Below are positions 49,915 to 64,000 of a DNA stretch of 64,000 bases, piece after piece. The DNA lies in the NCBI RefSeq assembly GCF_032854445.1, contig NC_088295.1, forward strand, positions 57,889,249-57,953,248. The letters run 5' to 3'. The translations under genes were made by a program, and so were the position numbers. Below the pieces are notes generated by a model, which worked only from the letters and a program-made list of their open reading frames with translations, did no database searches and had not been told where the DNA came from. Numbering within the stretch: position 1 is the stretch's first letter; every line of letters starts with the position of its first letter. Origin of the DNA: Liolophura sinensis. Its lineage: Eukaryota > Mollusca > Polyplacophora > Chitonida > Chitonidae.

Positions 49915-49976
49915 AAACACAAACTTCGCTTGATGATCAAAATCGCCGGGCAGGTGCTTTCGACGCGGTCCGCGCT
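49915..49976 (+). promoter_or_regulatory. H1 promoter (copy 1)
   Basis: The H1-specific box AAACACA lies at 49915-49921. A 23-bp block from GTGCTTTCGACGCGG to CCGCGCT (49954-49976) is shared with the other H1 with one difference. Confidence 0.7.
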
Positions 49977-50068
49977 AGGCCTTGAAAAGCAGCTGGTCAG
50001 CAAACTACAGGCATTCGCACTCCAGCAGCCAGACTGACTTTACCTGGACAATTACCTGGATATTCATC

Positions 50069-50643
50069 ATGACTGACACAGCTCCAGCTCCCGTCGTGCA
50101 GAAAGTGAAAAAGGCCACCAAGCCCAAGAAACCAGCCGAGCACCCGAAATACAGCGAGATGTGTCAGCCGCTCTCAAGGACCTGAAAAGAGAGAGGGGGA
50201 TCCTCAAGGGGCAAGATTTTTGAAGTACATCATGGCGAATTACAAGGTTGGAGACGAGAAGACCGTCAACACACACCTGAAGCTTGCCCTGAAAAGTGGC
50301 GTCCAGTCCGGTATGTTGAAACAGACTAAGGGTACCGGTGCTACAGGATCATTCAAACTTGGAGAAACCGCCAAGAAAGCCCCGCCAAGCCAAGAAACCG
50401 GCCGTCAAGAAACCAGCAGCCAAAAGACAGCCACTAAGAAGACGAAATCACCGAAGAAAGTCACAAAGAAACCAGCTGCCAAGAAACTCAAATCTCCGGC
50501 CAAAAAACTCACCAAGAAGACAAAAATCTCCGAAGAAGGTGGCGAAGAAACCGGCGTCTAAGAAACCAACCAAATCTCCAAAGAAACCAGCAGCCAAGAA
50601 ACCAGCCACTAAAAAGCCAGCAGCCAAGAAAACGAAGGCCTAA
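50069..50643 (+). pseudogene. H1: histone H1, frame broken
   Basis: Aligns from start to stop with the intact H1 at 59352, but carries several frame-shifting indels. The first, near 50160 (GAGATGTGTCAGCC against GAGATGGTGATAGCC), ends the frame after about 38 codons. Others lie at GAAAAG (50186), around 50205, and in the lysine-rich tail (CCCCGCCAAG near 50383, CAAAAATC near 50522). Most fall in short homopolymers. The globular domain and SPKK-rich tail are recognisable across the frames. It is either a decaying copy or a consensus error of the assembly. Confidence 0.85.
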
Positions 50644-50665
50644 ACAAAATGATTTTCTTTCCAAC

Positions 50666-50682
50666 GGCCCCTTTTCAGGGCC
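50666..50682 (+). terminator. histone stem-loop with an extra base (H1 copy 1)
   Basis: GGCCCCTTTTCAGGGCC has one C more than the standard 16-nt element, which disturbs stem symmetry. A CCGAAAGAGA downstream element is present. Confidence 0.8.
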
Positions 50683-50699
50683 AACCATAACTCCCGAAA

Positions 50700-52362
50700 G
50701 AGATTTTTCTGTCTAAGCACATCGTTAAATGGGTGTTAAATGCCCTGCAATATCAGAGGTAAGAAAAATGCCGAAACAGTCAGAAATCATCACTTTTATA
50801 CATAAAAATATTTTGAGCCAATTCATCAAGACAACGAAGCGAAGAAAAAAAATTCTAACTTCTCTGTCAAATGTATAGTGAGTTTTCACCAAACTTAAAA
50901 TGACTAACGTAAGGACTGCTCGGATAAGGCAACTGCGTAGCCAATACAACTGTCATATGCTGAAGACAACGTTCACGTGTATGTACAAATTACTAGTCAT
51001 CGTGTTAGTATTAATTTTAGTGAAAAAAACAACGTAATGCGTTATTCAGGGGAGATATTGAAAACATTTTTGTGCAAAGACCTGAGACGATATTTAGTAC
51101 AACTAGATATATCACTTTAGTGAAGACAATGAGAACCGTCACCGGAATACAAATCTTAACCGGCCCGTTAACCTTGACAGGTGCCATAAGTATATAACCT
51201 TAACCTTGTAAAAGCGTGATTGGTAAATGTTTATACTGATGAATAAAAGAGTAGATTTATTCGCTTTAACTAAACGCCACAATGAAAAGATAAGTAATCC
51301 GTCCCCCGGTCGGATGTTACGTTGCAATAGGTCATTAAGGAAAGTATCACAAAACCCTGGTTTCCTTTCAAGTATATAGTACTATATACGGGTTGTATCA
51401 GTGCGTTTTATGATGCTGGAAACTGGTCTTACATGCAGGTACCTGTAAAATAGAAAATTTAGGTATGATATGGATGTACGCAATATTCATTACACCAACG
51501 CTGTCATCTCAAGTAACTGTACATAAGGGCACGTCTTTTCACAAAGCTGCGTGCGACATTTTGTACGTCACTATGCCGTACCATTGTCCTATATTTCCCG
51601 AAAATGTCAATTAACAGAATTATAAAGTGAAATTCCTCACTGTCTGTCCGACGAGATAACATGCAAATAAGGCAGCGTAAAGATTCCGACTATGCAACGT
51701 TCGTTCGTGGATTGCACTTGTAAACACTACGAGAAACTGAAAGCGAATTCTAAGTCTAGTAAACCAGATACGATCTTCCTTTTTATCGATAATGTTTGAT
51801 AAGGTATTTGTAATTCGAACGATCTGTTACAACAGAACTGAAGCTACATGGTAGGCCGCATGATTACAAAACAATACCGTGTCTGACACTTCCAGATCGC
51901 TGAACACCTCCCGCGTCAAGGCAAAAAGGGGAGGTGACTGACTCAAAATACCAGGGTGTCTGTAAAATACAATGACTTAAGGGAGTTTATGGTTGAAGGG
52001 AAAGTTTGGATAAAACTGAACAGCCAATCGTTCACTCAGAGTCAGATACATGTCAGTACACACCTGGAAATCTCAGGTTTATGAAGATGACATCTAAAAT
52101 AACAATATATTTTTCTCCCTTAGCGTTATGTCCCTTTAATCTATCTATACTTCCTGGTTTTAATGATATATTTATAGCCATACACTAACACCAAATGGAA
52201 GTTTCAACGAATGTTACAATGATCGAGGTGTTGTTACTGAACCACGCGTTTTTCTTATGTTGAAGCGATGGATGCTGCTAGAGAAGCATGTAGATAAAAT
52301 ACTAAAGTAGTTCATAATTTGCAATGTAAAAATTTTTGGGTCACCGGTTGTACAAAAACTGA
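50700..52362. other. histone spacer
   Basis: No gene seen. The part up to about 51190 is paralogous to 55171-55500. A MITE-like inverted end lies near 51526. Confidence 0.55.
51526..51600. mobile_element. possible palindromic MITE fragment
   Basis: GGGCACGTCTTTTCACAAAGC and GTGCGACATTTTGTACG resemble the left half of the elements at 9089 and 36862. The right end is not clear. Confidence 0.4.
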
Positions 52363-52507
52363 CCAATCGGTGAGTTACGTTTTAACCAATCAGGGTTCAG
52401 GGATTTCCACCAGTCGGAGAGAGGCCTCGTCCAATGGCAGAGGGACACAAGAGGGCCAAGACAGGCTTAAAAGCCCATGTATTGAACACCTTGGTCACAC
52501 TTGATCC
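52363..52507 (+). promoter_or_regulatory. H3 promoter (copy 2)
   Basis: CCAAT boxes at 52363-52367, 52386-52390 and 52431-52435, CTTAAAAG at 52466-52473, and TTGATCC at 52501-52507. The layout is the same as in copy 1. Confidence 0.65.
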
Positions 52508-52524
52508 ATTCTAGCAGGAGAGAC

Positions 52525-55500
<2,976 letters not shown>

Positions 55501-55825
55501 AGAGCGCCAGTTGTAGAGAATAGGGGTATAAACCGCCTTCGGGTGGGGCAAGGATGTGTTGCACATTGCACTACAATGAAGATTGTCTCTTCCCATCTTA
55601 CATCCACAACAGCACCACTTGTCATTTGGTGTTATTCACGGCAGTCCGAATAAGCACAATGTATTCTCAGCTGGCAAATGAGAGGTTTTTTTTCTTCTGA
55701 AAGGTGCAACAGGTACAAGAGATGTATGTTTATAAGTTTGTCTGGTATTTCAATATTGTGGATATATAAATTAATTTATTAACGATCCAACACATTGTCA
55801 TCAATAAGAATTGAACTTATTCGTT

Positions 55826-55911
55826 AAACAGTTACATTTTATAAAAAAAATCATGTAAATAAATTTTAAAAACAGTTACATTTTATAAAAAAATCATGTA
55901 AATAAATTTTA
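55826..55911. repeat. 43-bp tandem duplication
   Basis: Two adjacent copies of AACAGTTACATTTTATAAAA followed by ATCATGTAAATAAATTTT. Confidence 0.85.
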
Positions 55912-57423
55912 TATGTTAAAAATATAAATAATTATACCGAATAGCCACTTATATATGTTCAGTAACATAAAATAATTACTTAGCATTAAGTCGTTATTTA
56001 GTTGGCATAAAGTGTTGAAGTATAGACTTACATTACTATAGCTGCAGGACATTTAAGACTCGTCCTAGCCTTGTATCGCCAAGGTTATTAGACATGACTC
56101 TGGCATGGTGAGCCCTTTTTAAACTATAGGTAACAGTTAATTAATCTTCTTATTGGATCATTGATAATAGAGATATTTTGATTTAATTTCTTTAGTGAAA
56201 TACAGATGAAAAATCAGTAGACAGTAAGTATGGGTGTTTGCATGGCGGTTACAACTTTCCGGTGACATACATCATTAAGCATTTGTTGAGACGCTCCCTG
56301 CCCCCCCCCCCCCATAGACACACACTCAAATTTATGTAAACAAAATGATTTGCAAACTTTAACACAAAATAAAAATTAAATCCTTCAAGGTAGCAGAAAA
56401 TCATAAATTGCCAATTTCATTTGATAAGCTGTTTTCATATTCGGACCTGGCCATTGATATGTGGAAACTTGCCTTTCAGATTTGAAAGCCTTGAGTATAG
56501 TATTGCGTGCTTTTTACGGGGATCTGTGCCACCGGGATGTAAGAAAATGTTGAGTTTGTAGAAGAAAGTGGGCTAGATTCTATTTTGTACTTTTCATTGT
56601 GCCAATCATGAACCGGTATCAATAAAGTGCCATGTTATCTCAACAACAACTTCACACAGTTCAGCTACCTGAGCAATGTTCCTGGGTATCTGAGTTCTTA
56701 GAGTGGCAGAATGTTGTATTGGTTTTGGGGAGGGGGGGGGGGGGGGGGGGTAGATCAATTCATGGAGTGCCACTGTTTATTCCACCCGGATGCATTCTAA
56801 GCGCTTTCACACTTGGATGTAACACCTACCAATGTGACCCGTGATGTCATTTAGAATTCCACCACCGCCACCCACACTTCACCACCCCGACATTAATTCA
56901 CATTCTTGTTTGAGTCAGTGAAAACCGGTTACCCAAGCAAGTGTCTAATACATTTAGAAACTCACGCTTCAAATATTTATAACAGAACATACAGTTGTCA
57001 TATCTCGGACAACGGTTTGTGGCAATAACATAATCTATTCTGCTGTAAATCAGATTCTGTTAGGTGAATAAGTTTGTATTTACAGATCACATATACATAA
57101 CACCAGTGTCAAAACCATGCATCATGGCCAAGAAACACAAGTCACTACCATTTTCCAAAGTGTTCTTCACATGAAGGTATAAATCAGAACTTGGAAACGA
57201 TTTATACCTCCACAGTTTCACGCACGATATACCAATATCTATACTCAACAAAAATATAAACACACGAGGCAATTTAATATTGTTTTCTCTCAGTACTGAA
57301 TAGCTCAACAAATGGGGTAAGTAATCATTAATTGTGGCTTCAAGTTCCACCAGAGTTTGGAGCAATAGCCCAGAAGCTATGGCTCCGTGAGAGTGTATGC
57401 CTCCGTATGGAGACATCGGGTGT

Positions 57424-57556
57424 TGAGAATACACCCTGATATGGACTTCTGAGGGAAAGTGTCAGCTCATTGAAAATGGAAGCACTGACAGACTGCATAT
57501 CATACACTGTATGAATTGTGAAAGCCCTTCCTTTTTGTTATAAACCAGCATACATA
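57424..57556 (-). mobile_element. partial copy of the foldback element at 63728
   Basis: GAATACACCCTGATATGGAC, CACTGACAGACTGCAT and AAAGCCCTTCC...AAACCAGCATAC match the reverse complement of one arm plus core of the element at 63728-63985. The second arm is missing. Confidence 0.75.
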
Positions 57557-59189
57557 TAATTCGTTCTACAAGAATGTAATTACTGAAAAAGTTAACAATA
57601 AGTTTTCCGGGGAAGGGACTGGTCGTAAATTTCAATTCTAAAGTGCCTGTAAATGTGACCGGTACGAGTATCAGGTAGTCTTCATCTTCGTAAAACGGAT
57701 CTTAGTCCAATCTAAATCTATCCCTGTAAGATTATGTTACTATTTGGTCTCGTTGTGTACGTTCACCACAATAAAACATTATTTTCCAAGTTCTTTACAA
57801 TAAAAATCTATAGGTATTCCCGGATAAATATGGCTGGAGCCCTTTAATAGCAGAACAAAGAAATAGTGCTTGCTTTTTGGCGCTATAGCCTGGACACAGC
57901 TGCATGTGTGTCTACAGGTCAACTACTGCGAGCTGATAAGTCATCATGTAATGGAGTCGTGGACAGCACCTCCTAGGACAGCATGAGTTGTGGAGTAGGG
58001 GCGGATTTTGGTGTGTATGTTGGAAGGTTGGGGGTGGGGGGTACATTACTCGTCTTGGTGGGCAGTCCAATTCTTCTCACCGTATACTTCTGCGTGCCCT
58101 CCGTTGTATATTCAGAAAAATAGCGCTTGACCGTTCTAAATCTACAAGGGACAAAAACACATACTGTGATATCTTCGGATATGTATATGTTTATATTATA
58201 TCCCAGTTGATTGCGTACAATAACGCGTGTGGAGAGTATTATGGCGCAAACCTGTAGTATGGATGTTATACCTTGAGCGCTTACAATGCATGTACAGGGA
58301 CCACACATTAACTACGTACCATTTCGGTTTTAAAGAGCTTATTCCCTGAGCAGAATATTGTGACACCTGGAGCGTAAATGACACAAGTTTCAGTTTTCAT
58401 TATCACTAAATAAAGTTTGTGACGCAAAATATTATCGACTCTTCCTGTTAAAAAATCCCCTAATTCTGTGAGTAGAACATTGTGACATCCAAAACACGTG
58501 AAATCATATAAGATAATTTTAAGCGTCCATTAGAACAAAATAAATTTTCTGTGGGCAGAATATTGTGACATACAGATGAATGCCTATTTGTATAAAACAA
58601 AAAATAAATATGGACGTGTTCAAATGTTACCATGCACCATCAATGACTGATTAAGCGGACATAGCATGGAGTTTATTAGGTGGATTTTGTGTGAAGTCTA
58701 TCATGTATAACTTTATGGTAATATTTAATAACGTTTTTTACACGGCTGTCACATATGTGATGTCTTAAAACTTCCGCAAAGCGCTTTTACAGCAGAAGAA
58801 GAAAGCCACCGATCAACCTAAATAGACATAACTATGTACATATATTCCTAACCTTGCAGATAGATCTATATCTCTTAACGGTATCTGTATAACATCTAAC
58901 AGTAATTGTTTTCTTGCACAATTATTTTCACTAAGTGGCTGAGGTAAACCCAGGACCACCTGCAGATCTAGTCAATTACTTAGCGGCAAAGGTGGTAAAA
59001 ATGCAACGGTGATTCGCAAGTATAGGCAACCAAACGGTACATTATTCCAAAATTGACAATAACCTATTACCATTATCGTCATGAGACACAAAGTACACAA
59101 TAACCAATAACATACTCTATGACCTGTTCAAATTCTATATAGATTTACAGCTAGCTTAGAGATATATTCTGGTTTAAATTTGCTTCAAG

Positions 59190-59258
59190 AAACACAAATT
59201 ATAGCTGGTACAGTTCACGGCTGGATTTGTCTCGTGTGCTTTCAACGCGGTCCGCGCT
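59190..59258 (+). promoter_or_regulatory. H1 promoter (copy 2)
   Basis: H1 box AAACACA at 59190-59196 and the shared GC-rich block from GTGCTTTCAACGCGG to CCGCGCT at 59236-59258. Both sit at nearly the same distance from the ATG as in copy 1. Confidence 0.72.
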
Positions 59259-59351
59259 CGGGGTATGTACAACGGGCGGCCTAATCCTATCGCCATTCGC
59301 ATGTTTGCTACCAGATAGAACGTACGATCTACTGCATCAAAGCTATTCATC

Positions 59352-59927
59352 ATGACTGACACAGCTCCAGCTCCCGTCGTCCAGAAGGTGAAGAAGGCCA
59401 CCAAACCCAAGAAGCCAGCCGAGCACCCGAAATACAGCGAGATGGTGATAGCCGCTCTCAAGGACCTGAAAGAGAGAGGAGGATCATCCAGGAGCAAGAT
59501 CTTGAAGTACATCGTCACCAACTACAAGGTGGGAGACGAGAAGACCGTCAACACTCACCTGAAGCTTTCCCTGAAAAGTGGCGTCCAGTCCGGTGTGTTG
59601 AAACAGACTAAGGGTACCGGGGCCACGGGATCTTTTAAGCTCGGAGAAGCTGCCAAGAAAGCCCCGGCCAAGCCAAAGAAAACAGCCGTCAAGAAACCTG
59701 CAGCCAAAAAGCCAGCTGCTAAGAAGACAAAATCACCAAAGAAAGTCACAAAGAAACCAGCTGCCAAGAAACTGAAATCTCCGACCAAGAAAGTCACGAA
59801 GAAGACAAAATCTCCGAAGAAGGTGGCGAAGAAACCGGCGTCAAAGAAATCCACCAAATCTCCAAAGAAACCAGCAGCTAAAAAACCAGCAACCAAGAAA
59901 CCAGCAACCAAGAAAACAACTGCTTAA
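59352..59927 (+). CDS. H1: linker histone H1
   Basis: Intronless, 191 residues. A short N-terminal tail (MTDTAPAPVVQKVKKATKPK) leads to the winged-helix globular domain at about 24-98, with HPKYSEMVIAALKDL, GGSSRSKILKYI and GSFKLG. The rest is a lysine-, alanine- and proline-rich tail with several KSPKK motifs, which are phosphorylation and DNA-binding sites in other H1 proteins. It binds linker DNA at the nucleosome entry and exit. It has an H1 box upstream and the histone stem-loop downstream, so it is a replication-dependent gene. It is the only intact H1 in the window. Confidence 0.97.
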   Translation: MTDTAPAPVVQKVKKATKPKKPAEHPKYSEMVIAALKDLKERGGSSRSKILKYIVTNYKVGDEKTVNTHLKLSLKSGVQSGVLKQTKGTGATGSFKLGEAAKKAPAKPKKTAVKKPAAKKPAAKKTKSPKKVTKKPAAKKLKSPTKKVTKKTKSPKKVAKKPASKKSTKSPKKPAAKKPATKKPATKKTTA

Positions 59928-59959
59928 ACAGGCTAATGCTGGTGCAATTCTTATCCAAC

Positions 59960-59975
59960 GGCTCTTTTCAGGGCC
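59960..59975 (+). terminator. histone 3' stem-loop (H1 copy 2)
   Basis: GGCTCTTTTCAGGGCC, 6-bp stem with one G-U pair, followed by CTGAAAGAGATC. Confidence 0.9.
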
Positions 59976-59999
59976 ACCCAAACCTTCTGAAAGAGATCT

Positions 60000-61927
60000 T
60001 TCCGTCTAAGCACGTCATGGTTTGTCTTTCAACATTTAGGACGTTAATAACCAAGGAGCAAACAATATGAATAATAAATAATAACTTGATGCATGTTGCA
60101 TTGTATAACTTGGTCAGCCATTAGTAACAAACCATGTTCATCTTCGTATTAATCGGTTAAACAATGAGGTTAAAGTGTCAATTCAAAGGCCAAAATGTAC
60201 AGTAGTCGGTCAGTGTAATGATGTTCATTTTTTATGAAAACAAAGGAGACAATTTACATGTCCACGTAGGACATTGGAATCAAATAAGTTGTGGAAAACT
60301 ATTCTCTTTTTCCCCCTATTCGCGTCTTTCTTCCGAACAATGTGTTTATCATGTTAGGTGACAACACCTTCCCTCTGTAAATTTCTATTTTCAAAAATTA
60401 TATAGACTACACCACTACATGACAGTACTTCTATGCCTAGACAGACGATATATCTTCAAGTACACTCTGCACTATCTCCATACACGTGTTCTCAGCCCCA
60501 CCCTACTCGCCCAATACCCAAGGGCTCTCTTTCTGTCCCCCAGGCAATGAGTTAATGTATCTATGCCTGACTATGGATGACCGACTACACTAGAAAACCC
60601 CGGCTTCCAACTGTTACTACAATGCTTCCAACTCATGCTGTTCCATTTGCCGTGTTATTAACACAGTGTTTATGTGTATGAGGTCATTTATTAGGATCTA
60701 GGCCCCTTCCTGCCCACGGACGATGGGTTAATATGTCTATGTGTATTACGTCATGTATTAGCATGACTGACTACACCAAACTGAATGGACCGTGACATCC
60801 GAATGTCACAACAATACTTCTATCTCAAGCTGTTCCGTTTGACGTGTGGTATTAACACTCATTTGGTATATGTATGGGATGCCCTTCATTGGGGTGGCCG
60901 AGGAGGTTAGCACGCCAGTGTGACGCAATGACCCAGAAGCACCAATGCGGTCGAGTCCAGTTCATGCTGACTTACTCTCCGGCCGTACGTGGAAAGGTCC
61001 TCAGCAACCTGCGGATGGTCGTGGGTTTCCTCCGGGCTCTGCCCGGTTTCCCCCCACCATAATGTCGGCCGCCGTCGTATAAGTGAAATACTCTTGAGTA
61101 CGGCGTAATACACCAATCAACTAACTAACTAACTAAATAAATAAATTATTCATTGGGATGGCTGATTACACTAAACACAATGGATCGTCACTTGATCCAG
61201 TTGACAAGTGACAATCAGTGGTATCTGTATGGCAATGAGAAATACATATGTAATATCAACACTTAGTGTCCACGGGTCAAGCCCAACATTCGTATAGCAC
61301 TCGTTCGAAGTCGATAATCACGCAATTACAGCTCCTCGTTTAAACAAACTTTCTCCAATACATTTATCAGGTCATCAAAACGATACGGTTAAGATATTGC
61401 TTACGTGGGGCGAAACCCTTGAACGTTCATTTTTGTAATCAGTCAAACAAATTTCGGGGTATTTTAAGTCAATGTAAGTCAAAGACAGATTATTTCACAA
61501 TCATGTATGTCAGCTCCTTCAATCCAGTTTTTTTGCATTTAATGGATGTTGTGAAATGTTTAGTGGTTCCAGAGAATGGAAAGTTCGTAACGCCCGTCAA
61601 TCAGTTGGGTTCATGTTGTGCAAATATTATAGAATGAAAGTAATATGCAAGAATTGTTCAGTATACTGCATCTATATTTATTTGATCGTTGACTAACGAC
61701 TCTCTACTTTCTACTCTATTAAAGCACACAGATAATACTTCCATGTTGGCCATATGGTTTAGGTATTGTGACATTAGATTCTTGAGTGAGGCTGTCATAA
61801 ACTGTCAGGCCATCCTCGCTGTATGCCCAGCTCATTTTTGTCAGTCTCAGCACGAATTAAATGTCAAGCATAACCTCCGTTGAAGGATTCTAATTTTCTT
61901 CACATGCTAAAAGCCCACCTAAACGGA
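60000..61927. other. histone spacer, no gene seen
   Basis: Contains an imperfect duplication: GACTGACTACACCAAACTGAA near 60770 resembles the segment near 60575, and TCAAGCTGTTCCGTTTG near 60825 resembles the one near 60640, with an offset of about 190 bp. A SINE copy follows. Confidence 0.55.
60894..61148 (+). repeat. SINE family A with target-site duplication
   Basis: Flanked by the 9-bp repeat TTCATTGGG (60885-60893 and 61149-61157). The tRNA-like head is partly deleted (GGTGGCCGAGGAGGTTAGCA). The body and 3' end are complete, and the tail is (AACT)n followed by AAATAAATAAAT. Confidence 0.88.
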
Positions 61928-62530
<603 letters not shown>

Positions 62531-62561
62531 ATCTCACGGAATACCTCCATTCCCTTCCAAC

Positions 62562-62577
62562 GGCCCTTTTCAGGGCC
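62562..62577 (+). terminator. histone 3' stem-loop (H3 copy 3)
   Basis: GGCCCTTTTCAGGGCC, with CGAAAGAGTC downstream. Confidence 0.93.
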
Positions 62578-62599
62578 AACCAAAACCTCGAAAGAGTCG

Positions 62600-63727
62600 T
62601 TCTATCTAAGCACATTCTCTTCACAGTGCTGTGAAGTTGGCTTCACCCGTTAATTTTTTCCATGATGATCAGCTTAGATTCAACTGAATGAATAATTTTA
62701 TCCATGGTGCCACCTGCTATGTCTCCAATCCCCGGAAGAACATTCCCAAACGCGGCCTGTGGATTTAGTAGATTTGTGCAGAAACTTCACTTTGAGTTGC
62801 TTTCATCTAGATCCGTAGCAGCATAATTAAACAAGCTTTTGCAGAAATGTTCTCGTTCATTCAAACAATCACTAGCATGACAGAGTTATAGTATATTATG
62901 GTCAAATAAAAGCAGGGGTGAAGTTGGTCCCCCGGTCTACTTCACCACAAAAGTGTTGTGAACCTCCCCCCACGAGATGTTCCCGTTTTCATGTGTCATC
63001 AGTTGCTTCTAGTACCATCAAATGCTACATTTTCTTTAGATCGTAACGCTTTAATACCAAATTTTCAGCTATAAAAGCAGTTGATGCGCAATTAACTGTT
63101 TGATCAGATTCTTTAATTTCATGTATGAACAAACTTGAGAACAAATCTTTAATCTAAAATTAAAATATGAAAAAAGGAAAAGTATTCAACTTCACCTCAC
63201 CGGACAACTTCACTCCGCTCTACGGTACAATAAATACGAATGTGATATCTGTCAGAGAATATTTATAGATTATTAATATAAAGAACTTGAAAAATGAATG
63301 TCTTCCTGGTGTGAACGTAGACAACGCAGTCAACTTCTAAAATACTCTTATATTCTAGCATTTGGGTTTGAACCAAACCATATACATGCATTTTAACCTG
63401 GGTAGTATCTAATATATATAGTATATAATAGTCCCAGGTAGTACATGTATCTTATCTCTTACATAAACGTCACTATAGCGTTTAAAACAAATGGTGGGTA
63501 ATTATACATGTATATAGGTTCTTTCTCGTTGAATAGAGTAATTGTTGCCGGAGCAATTCTCATAATTAATTAATTTAGACTTTTCTAGTTTCGGCTAAGA
63601 CATTTAGACTACTTAATAGTCAAACGGTCACATTTGAAGGAACTTTATAAATTAGAATTAAGTTTTTTCGACCAGTTCTTTTGCCCGGAAAACATAATGT
63701 TACCATTTTCAGTAATTACGTTTCACC
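62600..63727. other. intergenic spacer
   Basis: No gene seen. A weak inverted pair (GGGGTGAAGTTGG near 62913 and CAACTTCACTCC near 63208) may be a worn foldback element. Confidence 0.4.
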
Positions 63728-63985
63728 AAACGGTGAAGTTCCATGCTACGCCCCTGGGCTAAGGTTTGCACATGGGAATACACCCTAATATGGACTTCAG
63801 AGGGAAATGGTATACGTATGCTGGTTTATTATATAAAGGAAGGGCTTTTACAATACACACAGTGTGAGGCATGCGGTCTGTCAGTGTTTTCATTTTTACT
63901 GAGGTGACCATTTCCCTCTGAAGTCCATATTAGGATGTATTCTCTGCAGACCTTAGCCCAGGGGCGTAGCGTGGAACTTCACCGG
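63728..63985. mobile_element. foldback element with about 80-bp inverted arms
   Basis: The left arm, from GGTGAAGTTCCATGCTACG through GGGCTAAGG to GACTTCAGAGGGAAATGGT, is repeated in reverse complement at about 63908-63983. The core of about 95 bp has CTGGTTTATTATATAAAGG. A partial relative lies at 57424. The right flank runs into poly-G at the window end, so no target-site duplication can be tested. Confidence 0.85.
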
Positions 63986-64000
63986 GGGGGGGGGGGATTT

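Noticed and set aside
57087-57434. 115-codon - strand frame as a gene
   Set aside because: No domain recognised, and its beginning overlaps the foldback-element relic at 57424.
59555-59911. 118-codon Phe/Ala/Gly-rich frame antisense to H1
   Set aside because: It is the complement of the lysine/alanine/proline-rich H1 tail, so it is an artefact.

Overview
This is a metazoan nuclear genome window, most likely from a mollusc or a close lophotrochozoan relative. The reasons are intron-rich genes with GT-AG splicing, animal-type histone genes ending in the 3' stem-loop, dense tRNA-derived SINEs of the kind found in bivalves and gastropods, and AT-rich spacers. The species cannot be named from the sequence alone.

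Layout. (1) 0.9-5.4 kb, + strand: the last four coding exons of a ZMYM/QRICH1-family gene. (2) 5.4-14 kb: a spacer with same-strand SINE copies and a large foldback element. (3) 14.1-19.8 kb, - strand: a complete ZUP1 (ZUFSP) gene, whose seven coding exons join in frame to 758 residues with the Cys-His-Asp triad intact. (4) 24.4-27.6 kb, + strand: a complete three-exon FAM162 gene, head-to-head with ZUP1. (5) 27.8-39.4 kb: repeats, minisatellites, a good tRNA-Leu(UAG) and a decayed tRNA-Leu copy. (6) 39.4-42.0 kb, - strand: an intronless gene encoding an ADP-ribosyltransferase-like domain fused to armadillo-type repeats, with a degenerate catalytic motif. (7) 46-62.6 kb, + strand: a dispersed histone array holding only H3 and H1 genes. 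Its order is H3 (internal deletion), H1 (broken), H3 (broken), a site where H1 has been deleted, H1 (intact), H3 (intact). (8) 62.6-64 kb: spacer with a foldback element at the edge.

How the parts relate. ZUP1 is a chromatin-linked deubiquitinase and FAM162 a mitochondrial membrane protein. Their adjacency recalls the human ZUP1-KPNA5-FAM162B neighbourhood and may be old microsynteny. The histone block is a recent large tandem duplication: spacers, promoters and an old SINE relic are shared between units, and one unit has lost its H1. The least ordinary gene is the ART-like/armadillo fusion. It combines a possible NAD-dependent domain with a long helical-repeat domain and lacks the usual catalytic arginine.
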